A stretch of 64,000 bases of DNA. Origin: Neocallimastix lanati (nom. inval.). Its lineage: Eukaryota; Neocallimastigomycota; Neocallimastigomycetes; Neocallimastigales; Neocallimastigaceae. The stretch spans positions 392,501 to 456,500 of the forward strand of contig JACVTC010000042.1 in NCBI GenBank assembly GCA_016946835.1, written 5' to 3'. The notes beneath the pieces are model-generated. The model was given only the letters and a program-made list of their open reading frames with translations. It did not search any database and was not told the DNA's origin. Positions 35,201 to 41,700 of the stretch are shown here, one piece after another (the stretch's first letter is position 1; every line of letters starts with the position of its first letter). The position numbers and the translations under genes are program-made.

Positions 35201-36096
35201 ATGCCGAATGTCCCAATGGCCTTAATGATTACTCACCATTTATACCTTTTGCGTACTTGACAGATATGAAGAAGGAACGACCATTTATATTGTACTATGA
35301 CCCAAAAATGAAGGCTCAAGCTCAAGCGATTAATCAAGGTCCCATAGTTATACATGGTGGATTTACTTCAGCATTTTATGATTTCAAATTCGATGGAACT
35401 GGTAGATTGGTTACTTCAATAGCCTGCTGGCTTGTTAGATATGAAGAAAGATTATACCAACAGATTCATGCAGACAAAGATATGAATATTGAAATGGTAA
35501 AAAATATACCTGCAATAGATATTCCAGATGATGTAAATGAAAAGTTTACTAAATGGATTAAGCCAAAAGGATTATCTTCCATATATTCTATTATGATTTT
35601 AGATGTTTCAGGTTCTATGAAAGGTTTTTACAGTTCACTAATTGACATGACTAATTCCATTATTCTTAATCAAATGAATAATAATAATAATAATAATAAT
35701 GGAACCGTCATATTCTTTGGTACTAGTGCAAAAGCTGTAATAATTAATAATTACAGATGTTTATCAGTAAATGATATATCTAATGCTCATGTTGGTGGTG
35801 ATACTAATTTTTATAATGCTTTTAAAGAAGCTACATCATTCATCAATCCAATTGGTAATTATGATGATAAAAGACTATTATTTTTGACAGATGGAAAAGA
35901 TAATGGTAATAGAAATATTCTTCCATTATGCAATCAAATATCAAATGCTGGTTTTTCAATTCATATTCTTGGATTTGGAAGTAGGCAATATTTTGAACAT
36001 TTAAGATCATATGTAAGAGGAAATGGAACATTCCAAGTTTATAATGATTTCAATGATATTTCAACTGCAGCAAAGTTAATTTTTGCTGCAGAATAA
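17266..36096 (+). CDS. Giant kinase-like/hexa-AAA+/VWA protein (midasin/dynein-type ring)
   Basis: One intronless frame of 6276 codons; the start is the first ATG (AACAATAAAATGG) after a stop-rich leader. Residues ~60-350 look like a degenerate protein kinase (LSPNNILW at 212-219 in place of the catalytic loop). Six AAA+ modules follow. Walker A sites: GFTSAGKS (816), GKNGSGVT (1097, Lys lost), GTSGTGKS (1479), GPTSYKS (1805, shortened), GPPGIGKT (2229), GDIGSGKT (2540). Walker B DE appears in modules 1, 3 and 5, DR in 2 and DD in 6. An acidic Ser-rich spacer lies at 1327-1358. Residues ~2750-5120 are Asn/Lys-rich helices with beta-rich segments (~4126-4446). The C-terminus has a degenerate VWA (~5160-5340, DITHMS), a VWA with DFSSS (5514), a Rossmann/amidotransferase-like part (~5760-6070) and a VWA with DVSGS (6113). 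Six AAA+ plus C-terminal VWA resembles midasin (ribosome assembly), but length, N-terminus and extra C-terminal domains differ. The function is unknown; a mechanical remodelling ATPase is inferred. Confidence 0.93.
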   Translation: MEIDNEYEIISDNNLDHDSMQMEDNKTMNSNQENENISLDKMTSKKKLIQLINTMEIKNNGEIQQKYFVAEFMKNKNILEKSIIKDSYLPKTEWYHLNIKNDGIQVAEDENYYEIVLIRISDLTQPIDYFKELIRKEYKLNEKMEELYDISPKFKGFSISKTKVVSVFFTYPYTTLTEYAKSNSKKEIVQELIDKLELIHPEEEQCFLTPTLSPNNILWCENGMCSIIFPEIFTSIDSYNDIIKFKKIPTSSWFSLDFLKLDESNKCTLSYHSSLQSFGNILHYLLTGSEPPKSKEEWEKFFTASSNDREYNFFRDILKEYIYPEMNNLDINKNSLEKSEVVTFSTLRQMIDQADPTIFEKPIQSNISFNSSQNLSEDINSTNNGLSEKSKSLEQTNIPTEVLNYIFGDESSNSNMLNTNDNTNANPSNISSSSKEPIVESIEKKIEDENENDKNKRSKNKSKNDSKNEDIPFSVPDDKYLDGIVFEGINNSKKIGIIYIHVDVILNDPTESDIEIYDIYRPTGEGYKLLKYEDDNGNGTKYFSVVPFYCYNGMQSIVFGVRKYPSRRNITLRKPKSSADNNRYEIELEDEKIDKDLKIYNPIYKNELDYFRQISLINPKNFEYSYKRLHQLCESLPINNLVDIVLKTGFNNFTSIIINIIGNRNYSLKDISHYIDSTYKVSSEEYKNAPKLIRELFQRKDDTGLDKRNNEYNHAIAVGDKKNKFLCDLEIFNFEKENTIDKRDIISETINNLNSNKANFLNYINEEYCKNKIEEYNNSEDGKKKKIYLIQSPETLKKIKQISAGILSNIPLIIQGFTSAGKSFISIAGTVIIRGQYPVTTALSENTTVEDLLGRPILQKNGSSMMTFVPGILLNAYINGQTLILDECDLAKPEVLSCILASISKDEIVVNNTVYKKMNGYNLILTMNGEAEGFTKNQRNELTPNILSKFVIVKFEKMSQKECKHIFSELISDSDGYKKYVNDFVSLYEKMLNYKQKTVDPIVTLRNLKACIYLSKINVPVRFSAEIAYTRRFPKNERDDFKNILQKFGSDEIDHDIKNDIIQRLKMNNLYYDESYVKCAYLALAACKAGLHPLIIGKNGSGVTEFAKFIAHNYTSNKDTFLIDNPRNTIEIVQLALETSVDDLLGCFQPSIDTNIEKNDKPSENGIDLENIITWVDGPILRAGKKGNPVILDRIDGAKSQVIECLNPLLEENSVFNNVQFKLIEKNNSEQVDIGKGFIVIGTMEMKDGKEVISKALMNRFVAINLDDFELNSVAIEKITDMTIKKLNCNYQKCNQTNINNENSKEKIEKPKESKAKKGIQIFDFLSSESESESENDEESDSESNSQYDSDDDLETEQDIPYWYRINNFDDVKVNEISKFIIDEKLKFDNLKSLVKTITKLCYIIQRTELDISDAYNLLLLNDEAYNIDGDLTSKMLNSEDKNIKNRFFFNKSEKGNALKMILSLISCDLSHSPIFIQGTSGTGKSVAARHYGAYRKFRNRDPILTINCNSEISFEQFIGSFNFKNTSFQFAEGPLLTAMRNGEPILVDEINLCPENILLILLPLLKANEKDFVQLKGVPYPVQIKPGFLFIATGNDDNESGRKKMPQLILDELTTVKISNPTQNEYLSLLREIINNEYEDIKEYIIPENIYDIVRVVETVAQQNFSLRQIKCLLNRIDRFCAGILTDKVISNEEYKKIPVAYVIISFIIPGLKIGPKRIKQIIKEIAKITKFKSDELLKFVKSEVSIVSREENKFFVKKGKIILSTSLKRNDYPPTMKQIYFWIRMSCSLYSDTPSHESLLLEGPTSYKSYLLENWLELSNGKDSYEEHFVNKNTETQDLIGLSSLDDKDKLSKLIDSHIEKALRYLSKKREYFEGNREEKLKLIEDELNIGRNGRIKNNENKCLAYIFRCIEELIKLEENYDKNKGIKTVTSFNLGIIPSACIYGQKLIIKGIDQISPSVIERINSVLEYPRNLVLTEDAQGIFNNQRIFKELYSDKGTKKGSIPISNKFSIFFTSREIFNGKLSEAFKSRCTIINCPSYDNKLYLGISLNPLENYRCIAKSIIQEKDELYEKLIELYENICYNNYNIHILSFIRCCHTVNGISKHIEDTSAKHIVGIAALRSIFDGFDPYMRNRVINELLLDYLPENLNKLLTNQSQDIDYDSPFIFEKDGDDIIYVKSCFSNIKIQVFEPNIAKMKEIVWTKSAADMADAILTSLVAHAMQIFEGPPGIGKTKIPLTIFEALGINYERTNLSNSTTEEDIFSRTIPVIDENNNIKTKILEGPLYEVLSNSSTSQEHCRNGIIIDEINLLSDEVSDQLCSYLNSIFYKEVYHTSQGKDYKIGNIAVVATMNDAKLSNARTTLSSTLLNLSHTFKVPNFKPEEMKILTEKILGGTKLFSNNKEYLIRAIQCFLNSQKYINNQAETGGNTLREILKLREFTNKCPDVPLDTLLDLVLCSNMSEKDASNFKNENNIITTLTNIVPEIKDNKLCFKNLVNFNLIKPRYDGQVNKQFTLPEKNALLKILIGLNAKRTILLSGDIGSGKTYVVEALAEIIGVKLNVIQFNSETSSSDIIGRLEMSVDSNKVLDINNQLNELIRLLIMDEWLRVTSFINLIRDGNINYKKFKEFFEGLIIDYPLSKEAIEQLKIYFNTLKDFSTLSFTSFEFKKSLLINAMENGEWVLIDDVNYAPQEIERLMSLLEENSSLTIFEQNPPVIYSRDPVKSTDLIKNKQIHENFRLFVVTSNETALSAAIKSRCLCVMLKPFEEPKHYAELISSRLSNSLISDDYITSIAPPIGKAFHDVKQHEKENDYIISNYLLTPVNIVHLTKFLANSTGIDGKILSEGIYYTIFSMFKNKNEQYERFKNSLSSDIDFNITTINRIIKDKKYILGKIERKILEYAKLLLNEKHKNKIINQQLDEIFKDLYKKERISKVINIVDDKEKNILNYFKNNRNELMKNLESFSLGDIEEYSEYIDEVLYIMKKLIPNEEKIHSIIYYLKYFNSLLKELISIENTKIKGLKLCTIKHTKEYFKQFGDSEETAEDSARKIYWFRNAINGFNFLVPENVSVIKSKISIISIYYIYYLKEFEQLKNTTKIDNLKNQYIHLKMLENIKLREILKNFKISLLDKNILKLFNILVYYTKPISVEIGESANEELTIEINRSIVKLNEKEYNWNKTDDIQDLSNELGINNTNNDDNKGEIKKKDYYKKNLDYIIPNSIKINNEKISWGNLFWFYKLFARDYLQNNIINNGMLCEFNDAIEYILKINIFNLKTENGIWDNELENIINKGYQLIYSLQYLKNKIWEDSTNEDKKKNIKEFIKNIMSIKKLSELFIACESEIQIIKNIINTSTMIIEYFNKFKFNIWENMNIFINTCQSYIEEKELEEKFEKEKREYARELDRIKNNINNINNSKENPNFKPLYYQINKLKKNLNNMDSSYINNEINEILKLVSMFKRANENKVKNQNKSKILRLSNHNNSDLLKYCKILKKYSELNSLINKMKTINDQQLFINIMFRYSDISELDNFTAVFKNLLTTECANNEPVSNNLILELKYLSNSLLIIDIIKTFKDNYNEYFKFVNAFLDGNLDCIRTIGDNFGDDDHIYLPKFYITDLKYCVKFGTQKTYLIKVYINEETIIREPTSEETPEDYLKYLISLCGFKIENSQSVNEIINNINKNSDSNNLKKSVNNLLIAFKIIEYSSNMKYSFDSDWLKINNIDEMKNKYWKEPGKIIIKKKFNELLQFSNENQIFNGEKIIAKSLYATCEAKELIEIQYKNEFGKKFITEVLRDICKSNTDYDYGYRLISFYNKNIYKDNVAETMVIIVYTILNYLETKINKTCLDLRNNNISSILKCTLQKFIVECIEKEIPKFNNNEFINIIEVLLTNINSAYRNKFEKEKTNLKNNISTNKEEYLLIISEIENKVCSILNEKISQFTNDLNEYNNKITELISKYKEEGFFEKRWNDIKNIKKNLEDKVKEYYKFNKEKPFDYKYYEKLQSFQSECEILKQVKEIYDSDEIKNIIINDKKIIKISEEVNIDDHYINKYNKCKNEFKKNLEDYLNLNQENSDIENIIRKVQIQPNVFKKFNIDEEIKRLVLWIKELSKCNIDMKIYKFNENLYFSKNFRVEIEKSSKIYSANNNWIFNKENAPKFLLDTINLNLGIYILEYTDVNKVGSLSFDNSCSYEIKYKLEQDEKSVILAYPSEKKIPSNEPMNINFRLNKSLNKNETIKSEFIIKLLNNNNEEYDECKVMVYLNVIPLCLKFKLNEKYNIEKNGIININHYNSLLEIEHQHPGNYSSNSLGIMIRPNKENKYNEIDIKQEQGKIISNLKMASNKLQCSVNVDIHINKMKLLNLVLKFITPTNYGLIIYDENGKNIESIELYNENTKVFYLFNMSYSPISIDYHYNNNKIKFSNEIKNMEPGERKKLELTILDSFDSEELQINGKNITIKNFLLPKLQIEYYYYNYYYCCRIQYSNLSKIIQDKLKFVIINSNYELNEYKYNDCPLIKNNYLSSEIISCYLKFNNKIDENPLAKNNIYNKFTHHNSLVYGFKNGEFKINAKINDVDIALKFNLNYNFNHIFLLDQIKRFSSIINEFEFKTKLQSDNIENINNSIQKLLQLEVQLTNENIYEFINNLIVTDEKTSIKNIIKHIIKYSKEYTTKILKEKLMRCLGIMYKRKILIPYFEVNQNLEANMKQFLEKLSYIISFVDIVVNPGIINNQIINYINNTKYNNETQNKLDKINKELVDDFERCFRNKIGIDKESSDLIYYDNNIFKYRSNDIFEKLSNQIKDSIKQYDNNNYNKEKISDFIQTYKEEIKDTLYKITNDDVNISNLLNILDKCVGIIIKFPLIFSTNENEEDLNYCISKCQNIFYFINNLLHSPINKTDFSERIYSSYNEVKNILSNYPFFDLRTNELRTKDKKYNKIKSVIQCELPSDNSYENILLENKNTQENGNQLISDYYNSTTYSNTSQYFSKDTENYRKDFSYNLNSNKEKYFESKTNEKRKYKIEYSTILTNEEREAISIPFLNDNVEKTNINKEINDFNINDIMDYENTNKEKTISMNILESSLENTTPTKFLEMIMEKTTYKNQSLSEIKISKLKRKGLFDLKLFDYYDECSQVSSFIQSTMSNSIKSNLKFIENNKIFPNSILDSFVDIAVDITHMSQIQRITALIIATGISLPLYNYGVRIRISVFGERNGVWILSEDFSTDINIQLARLRDALACKKRYMSFPGDALYSLKQNWIKNFNTSETNYTSVLISSLISPQVVIKQTKWNIISNNIVVFGLKSEFDEEFKRQHRVYEDLLHISSTNKNQIVQQFLEPMKVVGQDESERDKLETLCNSLVTSCIYPSNKNDNFKAYEILLNRDTVINEVHPLNKVTSFIHNNMEDKVFFAQCIPQVNTDISKINENFTRPDIKLPAINEVQLNIQMNDNSSVGSLKNTVGLILRSQFGLAFSPNISAGKVPSASGGTLSIPALKKWIVSGFTYKEIFLKKANKTKRKYSITIAIDFSSSIHLSCNYSHAIATVILLLLAPSTIQDNEEIKIDVVVSTRNGPKIMFLSSKVNTFESLACLNSIINVIDKEIPKYCTPGNTLNAAYQLELQKGGVGMGKNIFFITDGYVTSKKEIMFTNSIIKSCENAGIDLITFGVGSSPFGLKQLYPKFCYAPSLRVLGDALVYLYSLTNDPVSSEIKSQVVIDQVSEEIQEKLREMIKQPPQNKELQHSIENKKMNYIEMMGNNDTMTISDGIAILNKNPEIEPYHDGLYKGFKILVVILYLGGYKYQGKIKDKDITVNQFEKGAGCSLRKKGFDYKMVFSYGEAIEQLTKSEGGRCPYIETWLFCSRGDGSLPWCAKDINSNKIIPFLKCLSEFNSKGGGLLLFCDNEPYTLETNLLISEYLKFEDEYGNKIRPKFEMKGNYNQPDFNKKYITPLKPNQSKNGKFKPEIKLPPPGKCNDRLSLRPGLIKFNEGITLSYAECPNGLNDYSPFIPFAYLTDMKKERPFILYYDPKMKAQAQAINQGPIVIHGGFTSAFYDFKFDGTGRLVTSIACWLVRYEERLYQQIHADKDMNIEMVKNIPAIDIPDDVNEKFTKWIKPKGLSSIYSIMILDVSGSMKGFYSSLIDMTNSIILNQMNNNNNNNNGTVIFFGTSAKAVIINNYRCLSVNDISNAHVGGDTNFYNAFKEATSFINPIGNYDDKRLLFLTDGKDNGNRNILPLCNQISNAGFSIHILGFGSRQYFEHLRSYVRGNGTFQVYNDFNDISTAAKLIFAAE

Positions 36097-36097
36097 A
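36092..36097 (+). terminator. Possible polyadenylation signal overlapping the stop
   Basis: AATAAA spans the TAA stop at 36094-36096. In sequence this AT-rich such hexamers are frequent, so the assignment is weak. Further AT-rich non-coding sequence follows. Confidence 0.25.
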
Positions 36098-37140
36098 ATA
36101 TATATTATATCATATTAATTAATATAAAAAAATTTCTAATAAATCATGATTACTATATATTATATTATTATTTTTCCTTCTAACAATTTTTCCTTCTAAC
36201 AAAATTTATATTATAAATGTTAAAAATATTTTAATTATTATTTAATATTTTATTTTTATATAATTAATGATTTTATAGTTTTGTTCTTATTTTTAATGTA
36301 TTCTTTAATGTTTAAAGAAATATATTTGTTAAAAATTAATTTATATAATTATATTAAATGATTTTAAATTTTAATAACTATTTTATATAATATAAAAAAT
36401 AAAAAAAAAAAAAAAAAAAAAAAATAAATAAATAATATGGTAAAATACAAACTATTAATATTATTGATGAACTTGACTATTAAATAAAAAATAAAAACTA
36501 TTTCTATATAAATTTAAATGGTATGATATAAAATAATATAAAAAAGAAATACTTCCTGAAAATGAAAATAATAATCCACTGGAACTTCCAAATTGAAAAT
36601 AGCAATAACAGTCAAATAATAATATTTAGTTGAAAATAGTAACAATAATGTTATGATTCCATTATTAAATTGAATATAATATAATGGGTGAATATCATTA
36701 TAGTTTATTAAAAAAAATTAACTGTACTAAATTAATAGTATTAAATTAAACAATATTATTAAATTATAATAATAATGATTAATAAAAAAAATAAATTAAA
36801 CTAATTAAATAACTAAATATATTAAATATTGATATTGCATCAATATCCAAATTTATTAGATTCAAATTTTTTTAATAATTTATAAATTTAAAATATATAA
36901 GAACTATTTCTTTATAAATATATAAGAACTGCCACAATCCCAATCAAATAAAATTAATGAAACCAATGGAAAAAATAGGCTTAAAATATAAAGACCAAAT
37001 TTAAAGTTATTTAATATTTAATGAAATATCATAATGCTTTAAATAATAATGGAAAATAACATACCACTTTAATATGTTAACTACTAAATTTTTTTGAAAA
37101 AAAGTATATTTTATAATATTGTATATCATATTATAAAATT
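36097..37140. other. AT-rich intergenic spacer
   Basis: No gene is recognisable. It contains a poly-A run at about 36400-36424 and scattered short repeats such as TTTTTCCTTCTAACA twice near 36172-36199. Confidence 0.4.
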
Positions 37141-37199
37141 TTAAGAAATCGTTTTTTATTTAAATATTTAGACATAATATTTTCATATATTTCCATTTA

Positions 37200-37930
37200 T
37201 AATGATGCAATATTAATATTATTATATCTATATTACAAAAAAAAACAATATCTGATAATCATTTATTAGAAGTTTTAAAAAAAAAATATAATATTATTAA
37301 CAAAAAACTGTTTATTTGTTCTCTAGAATTAACAAAAAACTGTTTATTTATTCTCTAGAAACTTCAAATTTTGATATTACCAAATTATTATTTAAATACA
37401 ATGTTACTACTTTAAATAAATTATATGAATATATTAAAAAGTATTATTTAACTAATTATGTTTTTAATCCTCATGATTATAAAGTTATATTTTAAACTAA
37501 AAAAAATTATATTTTAGTATTATTAGTTTTGAAAATATTTTATTATAATGAATTAATTTTGAAAATAATTAAATCTATACTCCATGTTATTATTTGCCAT
37601 CCTCGTTACCAATTTAATGATATAAATATAGAATTACTTTTAATGAAGCTTGCTACAACTCTGAAGGATTAAATATTAGCTACTACATAATTGATTTAGT
37701 ATATTATCATTCTTTGTTTAATCTTAATAAATTAAATTTAAATAATATATTTAAAAGTATTGTTAATTGTTGTAATAATTTTTCTGCAAGTTCTTTTGTT
37801 AAGGATTTATTATAATAAGTAATATAAACATATATAAATATAAATAGATTATATGAATTGCTTATTTATATTATTAATTACTATAATTTTAATGATATAA
37901 AAATTTATAATTAAATATAATGTCTTTGTA
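37200..37930 (+). pseudogene. Decayed coding remnant, perhaps of an ankyrin-type protein
   Basis: Protein-like pieces appear in shifting frames: SDNHLLEVLKKKYNIINKKL, then LETSNFDITKLLFKYNVTTL followed by YEYIKKYYLTNYVF (about 37350-37490), and HVIICHPRYQFNDINIELLL (about 37580-37640). A ~30-bp duplication (TTAACAAAAAACTGTTTATT...CTCTAGAA at 37291 and 37329) breaks the frame. The helical composition resembles the N-terminal parts of ankyrin proteins in such genomes, but no repeat consensus is seen, so the family is uncertain. Confidence 0.35.
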
Positions 37931-38880
37931 TTTAAATACTAAAATAAAAATAATTATATATTAAAAAGTTACAAAAATTGGATTATTATATATATATATA
38001 AATATTTTATTTTATTTTCTTCATATATATATTATTTTATTAGTTGTAAAATTTCATTGTATATTTTAAATAATCAATGAAATGATAAAGTTTATTAGCA
38101 GGAAAAATTAAATTCGTTTGTAAGTAATATATCAACATTATTAGAAGGAAAAATTAAAATTCATATAGAGCTTGTAAAAACAATTTATAGGCATTATTAG
38201 CAGGAAAAATTTACAATTATATTTTATTAGTTTTTTTAATTAATAAAAATTTATATATTGATAGAATAATATGAATGGTATTGGAATGTTTAGCGAAATA
38301 AATTTATATATACTTAATTTATGAAAAGTTATTGGAAAAATTTTTAGATGTTATGTTTTTTTTTCAATAATTTCAATTAATTTATACTCATCTTCCTCTA
38401 AATTTATTTATTTACTTCTCTATATATATTATTATTATTATTAAATTTATAATTAATGAACTTCATAATATTTTCATATTTTTTTTTTAATTCTTGAAAT
38501 AGTTCTAATAACATTCAAACAACTTCTTTCTGAATTTATAAAAACTCTTCATTATTCCGATTTTCATTTTCATAATATTGAAAATATATCTCTAAATTTT
38601 TTTGAAAAACTTTTTATTTTGATTTCTATTTCATTTCTTTTATAGCCATAATTATCACGATTTTTTACTTTATTAATTTATTTATCAATTAAATAATTAA
38701 TTATATAGTTCAATAAGATTGTTTATTTTTGAGTTTAAATTTAATGTTTCTGAATGACTAATATTTTTTCGTTTTGTTAATACGTTCGTTGTTTTGTTGA
38801 ATTTTTTTTTTTTTTTGAATTATGAAAAGTATTATTATTGATATTTTGCGATTCTATTAAAAAGTTCTGATTAATATTTT
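37931..38880. other. AT-rich region downstream of copia C remnant
   Basis: Possibly contains decayed copia C sequence (minus strand, Lys/Asn-rich readings broken by stops, about 38450-38880). The direct repeat AGGAAAAATTAAA/AAAATTCAT occurs near 38100 and 38146. No intact gene is visible. Confidence 0.35.
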
Positions 38881-39621
38881 TTATTGATTTTTCAGCTTGT
38901 TTATCAATTGTTTTATTTTTATTATTATTGTAACAATTTTATTATTAGTCGAAGATTTTGTATGCATTTGTATTATTACTATAACCAAAAAAGATAACAG
39001 AATGTGAGTTTTATCAAATTTTGAGTGCAGTTCCTTAGGGGCAAAGAAATAAACACAGTATCCAAAACCACAATAATTATTAAAGTTAATCGGTTTATTA
39101 TAAAGGATTTCATATTGAATTTTATTTTGAATACCTTGATGTAAAAGTCTATTGTGAATAAAAATTACCATGTCCACTACAAATTCCCAAAAATTACGTC
39201 TAAGTTTTGTTTCATTTAATAATGTTTTTGCTGACGAGATTAAAATGCCATTAAGTCTTTCAATATTCCCATTTTGTGAAAGATTGTATGAAACAGTAAA
39301 ATTATGATTTATTCTATTTTCTTGACAAAAATTTTGAAAACTGTTATTACTGAATTCTTTACCTTTATCAGATTTAATAGATTTAACTTTAATATTGAAA
39401 AAATTATAAATTTCATTATACCAAATGATGGATTTGTTGAAGATATCGCTTTTTCTTACAGAGAATACAATACACTCATATCTTGTGTGATCGTCAAGAA
39501 TAGATAAAAAGTATTTATTATTATTAATAGAAGGTGTAACTGGACCAACTACATCCAAATGTATTAACTCGAATATTTGATTTGTTTTGTTGGTTGAAAA
39601 TTTATAAGGTTTATTTCTCAT
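38881..39621 (-). pseudogene. copia C integrase fragment
   Basis: An open frame of 246 codons contains a retroviral-type integrase core: FELIHLDVVGP (first Asp), KSIKSDKGKEFSNN (second Asp), and SQNGNIERLNGIL (Glu), followed by the copia signature NRLLHQGIQNK and FGYCVYFFAPKEL. The DDE triad seems intact, but the zinc-binding N-terminus, protease and reverse transcriptase are absent, and the frame ends in low-complexity sequence. It would join element DNA to target DNA in an intact element. Confidence 0.8.
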
Positions 39622-39860
39622 TTCTGAATTAAGACAAATTTTGTATTTGGTTTTGAATGTTTATTATTTTGAATATTTTACATGCTTTCTTTCTTTGTTT
39701 TAATGGGACTTATTTTTAGTATATCCTTTATATTTATTTCTTTTATTTAGAAGTCATTCTTTTTGATAATGATAGTATTTACAACAAAGAAGATATCTTC
39801 CATTTCTTCTTTTCCTTTGTTTTGGATTTTTCTTCTTATAAATTCATTTAATTTTTATCT

Positions 39861-40640
39861 TTATGTTAAATATATTTTTTGGCTTTTGGCTTTTAAATTT
39901 CTTTTCTTTAACTTTGAGTAAGCGATGTCTGGAATTAATCTTTTAACATAGGAACAACATTCTTTCCAGTTATTATTAAACTGAAAAACATTTAGCAATT
40001 TCAGATCTTCTGGAAGAGCTCTAGCTAAAATTCCAACCTTAACATTATCAGACATGATCTAATCAATGTTTTTCTAACTCATCGATCATGTTTTGAAGAC
40101 TTGCGATAAATATATTTAATGTCGTCTTCAATGTTAAATTTTAGGAGATTTATCTTCAGCTTCAGTAACATTTTCTTATGTTTTATGCCTAATGTAAAAG
40201 AATTTTGGTGAAACTGCTACATTTGATATGTGGCTTTATTGTGGCTTTTTAGAATCCCTTTGGTCTTTTCCTCCAAGGCTTTTTGTGATAATCCACTTCA
40301 CCATTATGTCATTTTTTATGCCTTTTCTATTTGTCTTTGGAACATATACTAATGAATTATCAAAGTTATCAGGTATGTAATTCTCCAAGTTTCCATACAT
40401 GTCTTTCTTTCTTAGCTTTTTCACAATTGAAGAACTTATGTATTCTTCTAAGTTGTTTATTTTTAGTAGATATAAAATGTTGGTTTTCCAATTTTGAAAG
40501 TTTTCAAGTGTTAATTCCGTTAAGAGGTTGAAGCTTTCAGAATAATTAAAATGAAACCCTTTTGATGGGACTTCATATGTAATGTCATTTAATTGAGTGT
40601 TGTTGTTGTTATTGTTTCTACTAAATCTTGATATAGTTAA
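39861..40640 (-). pseudogene. copia C gag remnant
   Basis: Reading from about 40640 it shows an Asn run, then NLLTELTLENFQNWKTNILY, the typical start of a copia Gag (short hydrophobic segment and a conserved Trp), then LEEYISSSIVKKLRKKDMYG, open to 40236. After a frame break, ARALPEDLKLLNVFQF and WKECCSYVKRLIPD (40055-39861) match the Gag C-terminal helices. The zinc knuckle region is not clear. Several frameshifts rule out function. Confidence 0.65.
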
Positions 40641-41374
40641 AAAATTTGGAAATAATATTATTTTTTATGAATTGTTATTTTATATAATGATGTTAATATG
40701 TGTATATTTTTTATTTAATATTATTTGTTTGTATTTTATATTTTTTATTATAATTAATACACAATTAAACGTTCAATGGATTTCTACATTTTGTCATAAA
40801 ATATAAATTTTTTATTTCTATTAATTTAGTAAATATTAATTTTAATATTCCATTGATTGTCGTTATATTAAATTAATATAAATAATATTGATTTTCTCTT
40901 TACTTTCATTTTTATTATTAAAATTTTATATTATATGTAATCATTTAATGTTTAAATATGAAATTAATTTACTAATTTAAAATAAATATTTATATTGAAG
41001 GTAAACATTCCTTTATTTTTTTTAAAAAAAAAAATATTTATATAATTATTTTATTATTTTATAATATATTATATTTTTTTTATTGTGTATTTTATTTCAT
41101 AATTTTCAGCTTAATTAAATAGTTTACTTTAAGATATTTTATCAATGAATGAGTCCTCATATATATATATGAAAAAAAAAGAGAAAAAAGTAAAAGAAAT
41201 TGGTGTATGATTGCTATTATTATTTTGTTTTGTTTATTTGTTTTCTTATAAGTTTATTCATTATTACATTATTTCTTTATTATTAATATTTATATATAAT
41301 ATTATAATGAAATTGAAACTTAACTTTTGCAGAAATTTTCTTTTTAATCTGTAAAGATTGAGACTCTTAATCTG

Positions 41375-41700
41375 TTAAAAATAAGACTTAGTTACACTCA
41401 ATTTTAAAAATACTATAAAGTATCGTTTGGTTCATTTAATCATTTTATAGCATTTTATAGTAACTTATTTTAAAGATGGTAATAAACATAAAATTAATTT
41501 TTTTTTTAATAAATAATAATTTTGTTTTTTTTTTTTTTTTTTTTCATCGTTTAAATAAAATATTTTGTATTTATATATTTCATTAACATAATAAAATCAA
41601 TTTCATTGGTCATTTTATTTATATATAAATTAATTATTTATAGTATATTAATCATTATTTTAATACTTAAGAATAAAAAATTTCTTTAAGGAATCACAGT
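41375..41700 (-). repeat. Possible LTR remnant of copia C
   Basis: The LTR end TAACA lies directly before the primer-binding site in minus orientation. The other LTR boundary is not recognisable, so the extent is a guess based on the ~320 bp LTR of element B. Confidence 0.35.

Larger units (their letters stand above)
38881..41374 (-). mobile_element. Ty1/copia retrotransposon C, broken (gag and integrase remain)
   Basis: On the minus strand, from high to low coordinates: an LTR end TTTTTAACA, then the primer-binding site GATTAAGAGTCTCA (41374-41361), a Gag remnant, a degenerate region and an integrase core. No reverse transcriptase or second LTR was found, so the 3' half is missing or decayed. 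It is a different lineage from A and B: the integrase motifs are DVVGP, SDKGKEF and NGNIERLNG. Confidence 0.75.

Noticed and set aside
17266-36096. Calling the giant protein simply midasin (MDN1)
   Set aside because: Six AAA+ and a VWA agree, but the kinase-like N-terminus, several VWA-like domains, the Rossmann section and the 6276-residue length do not; an orthology claim needs a tree.
17266-36096. Dynein heavy chain
   Set aside because: There is no recognisable dynein tail or microtubule-binding stalk pattern, and dynein has no VWA domains.
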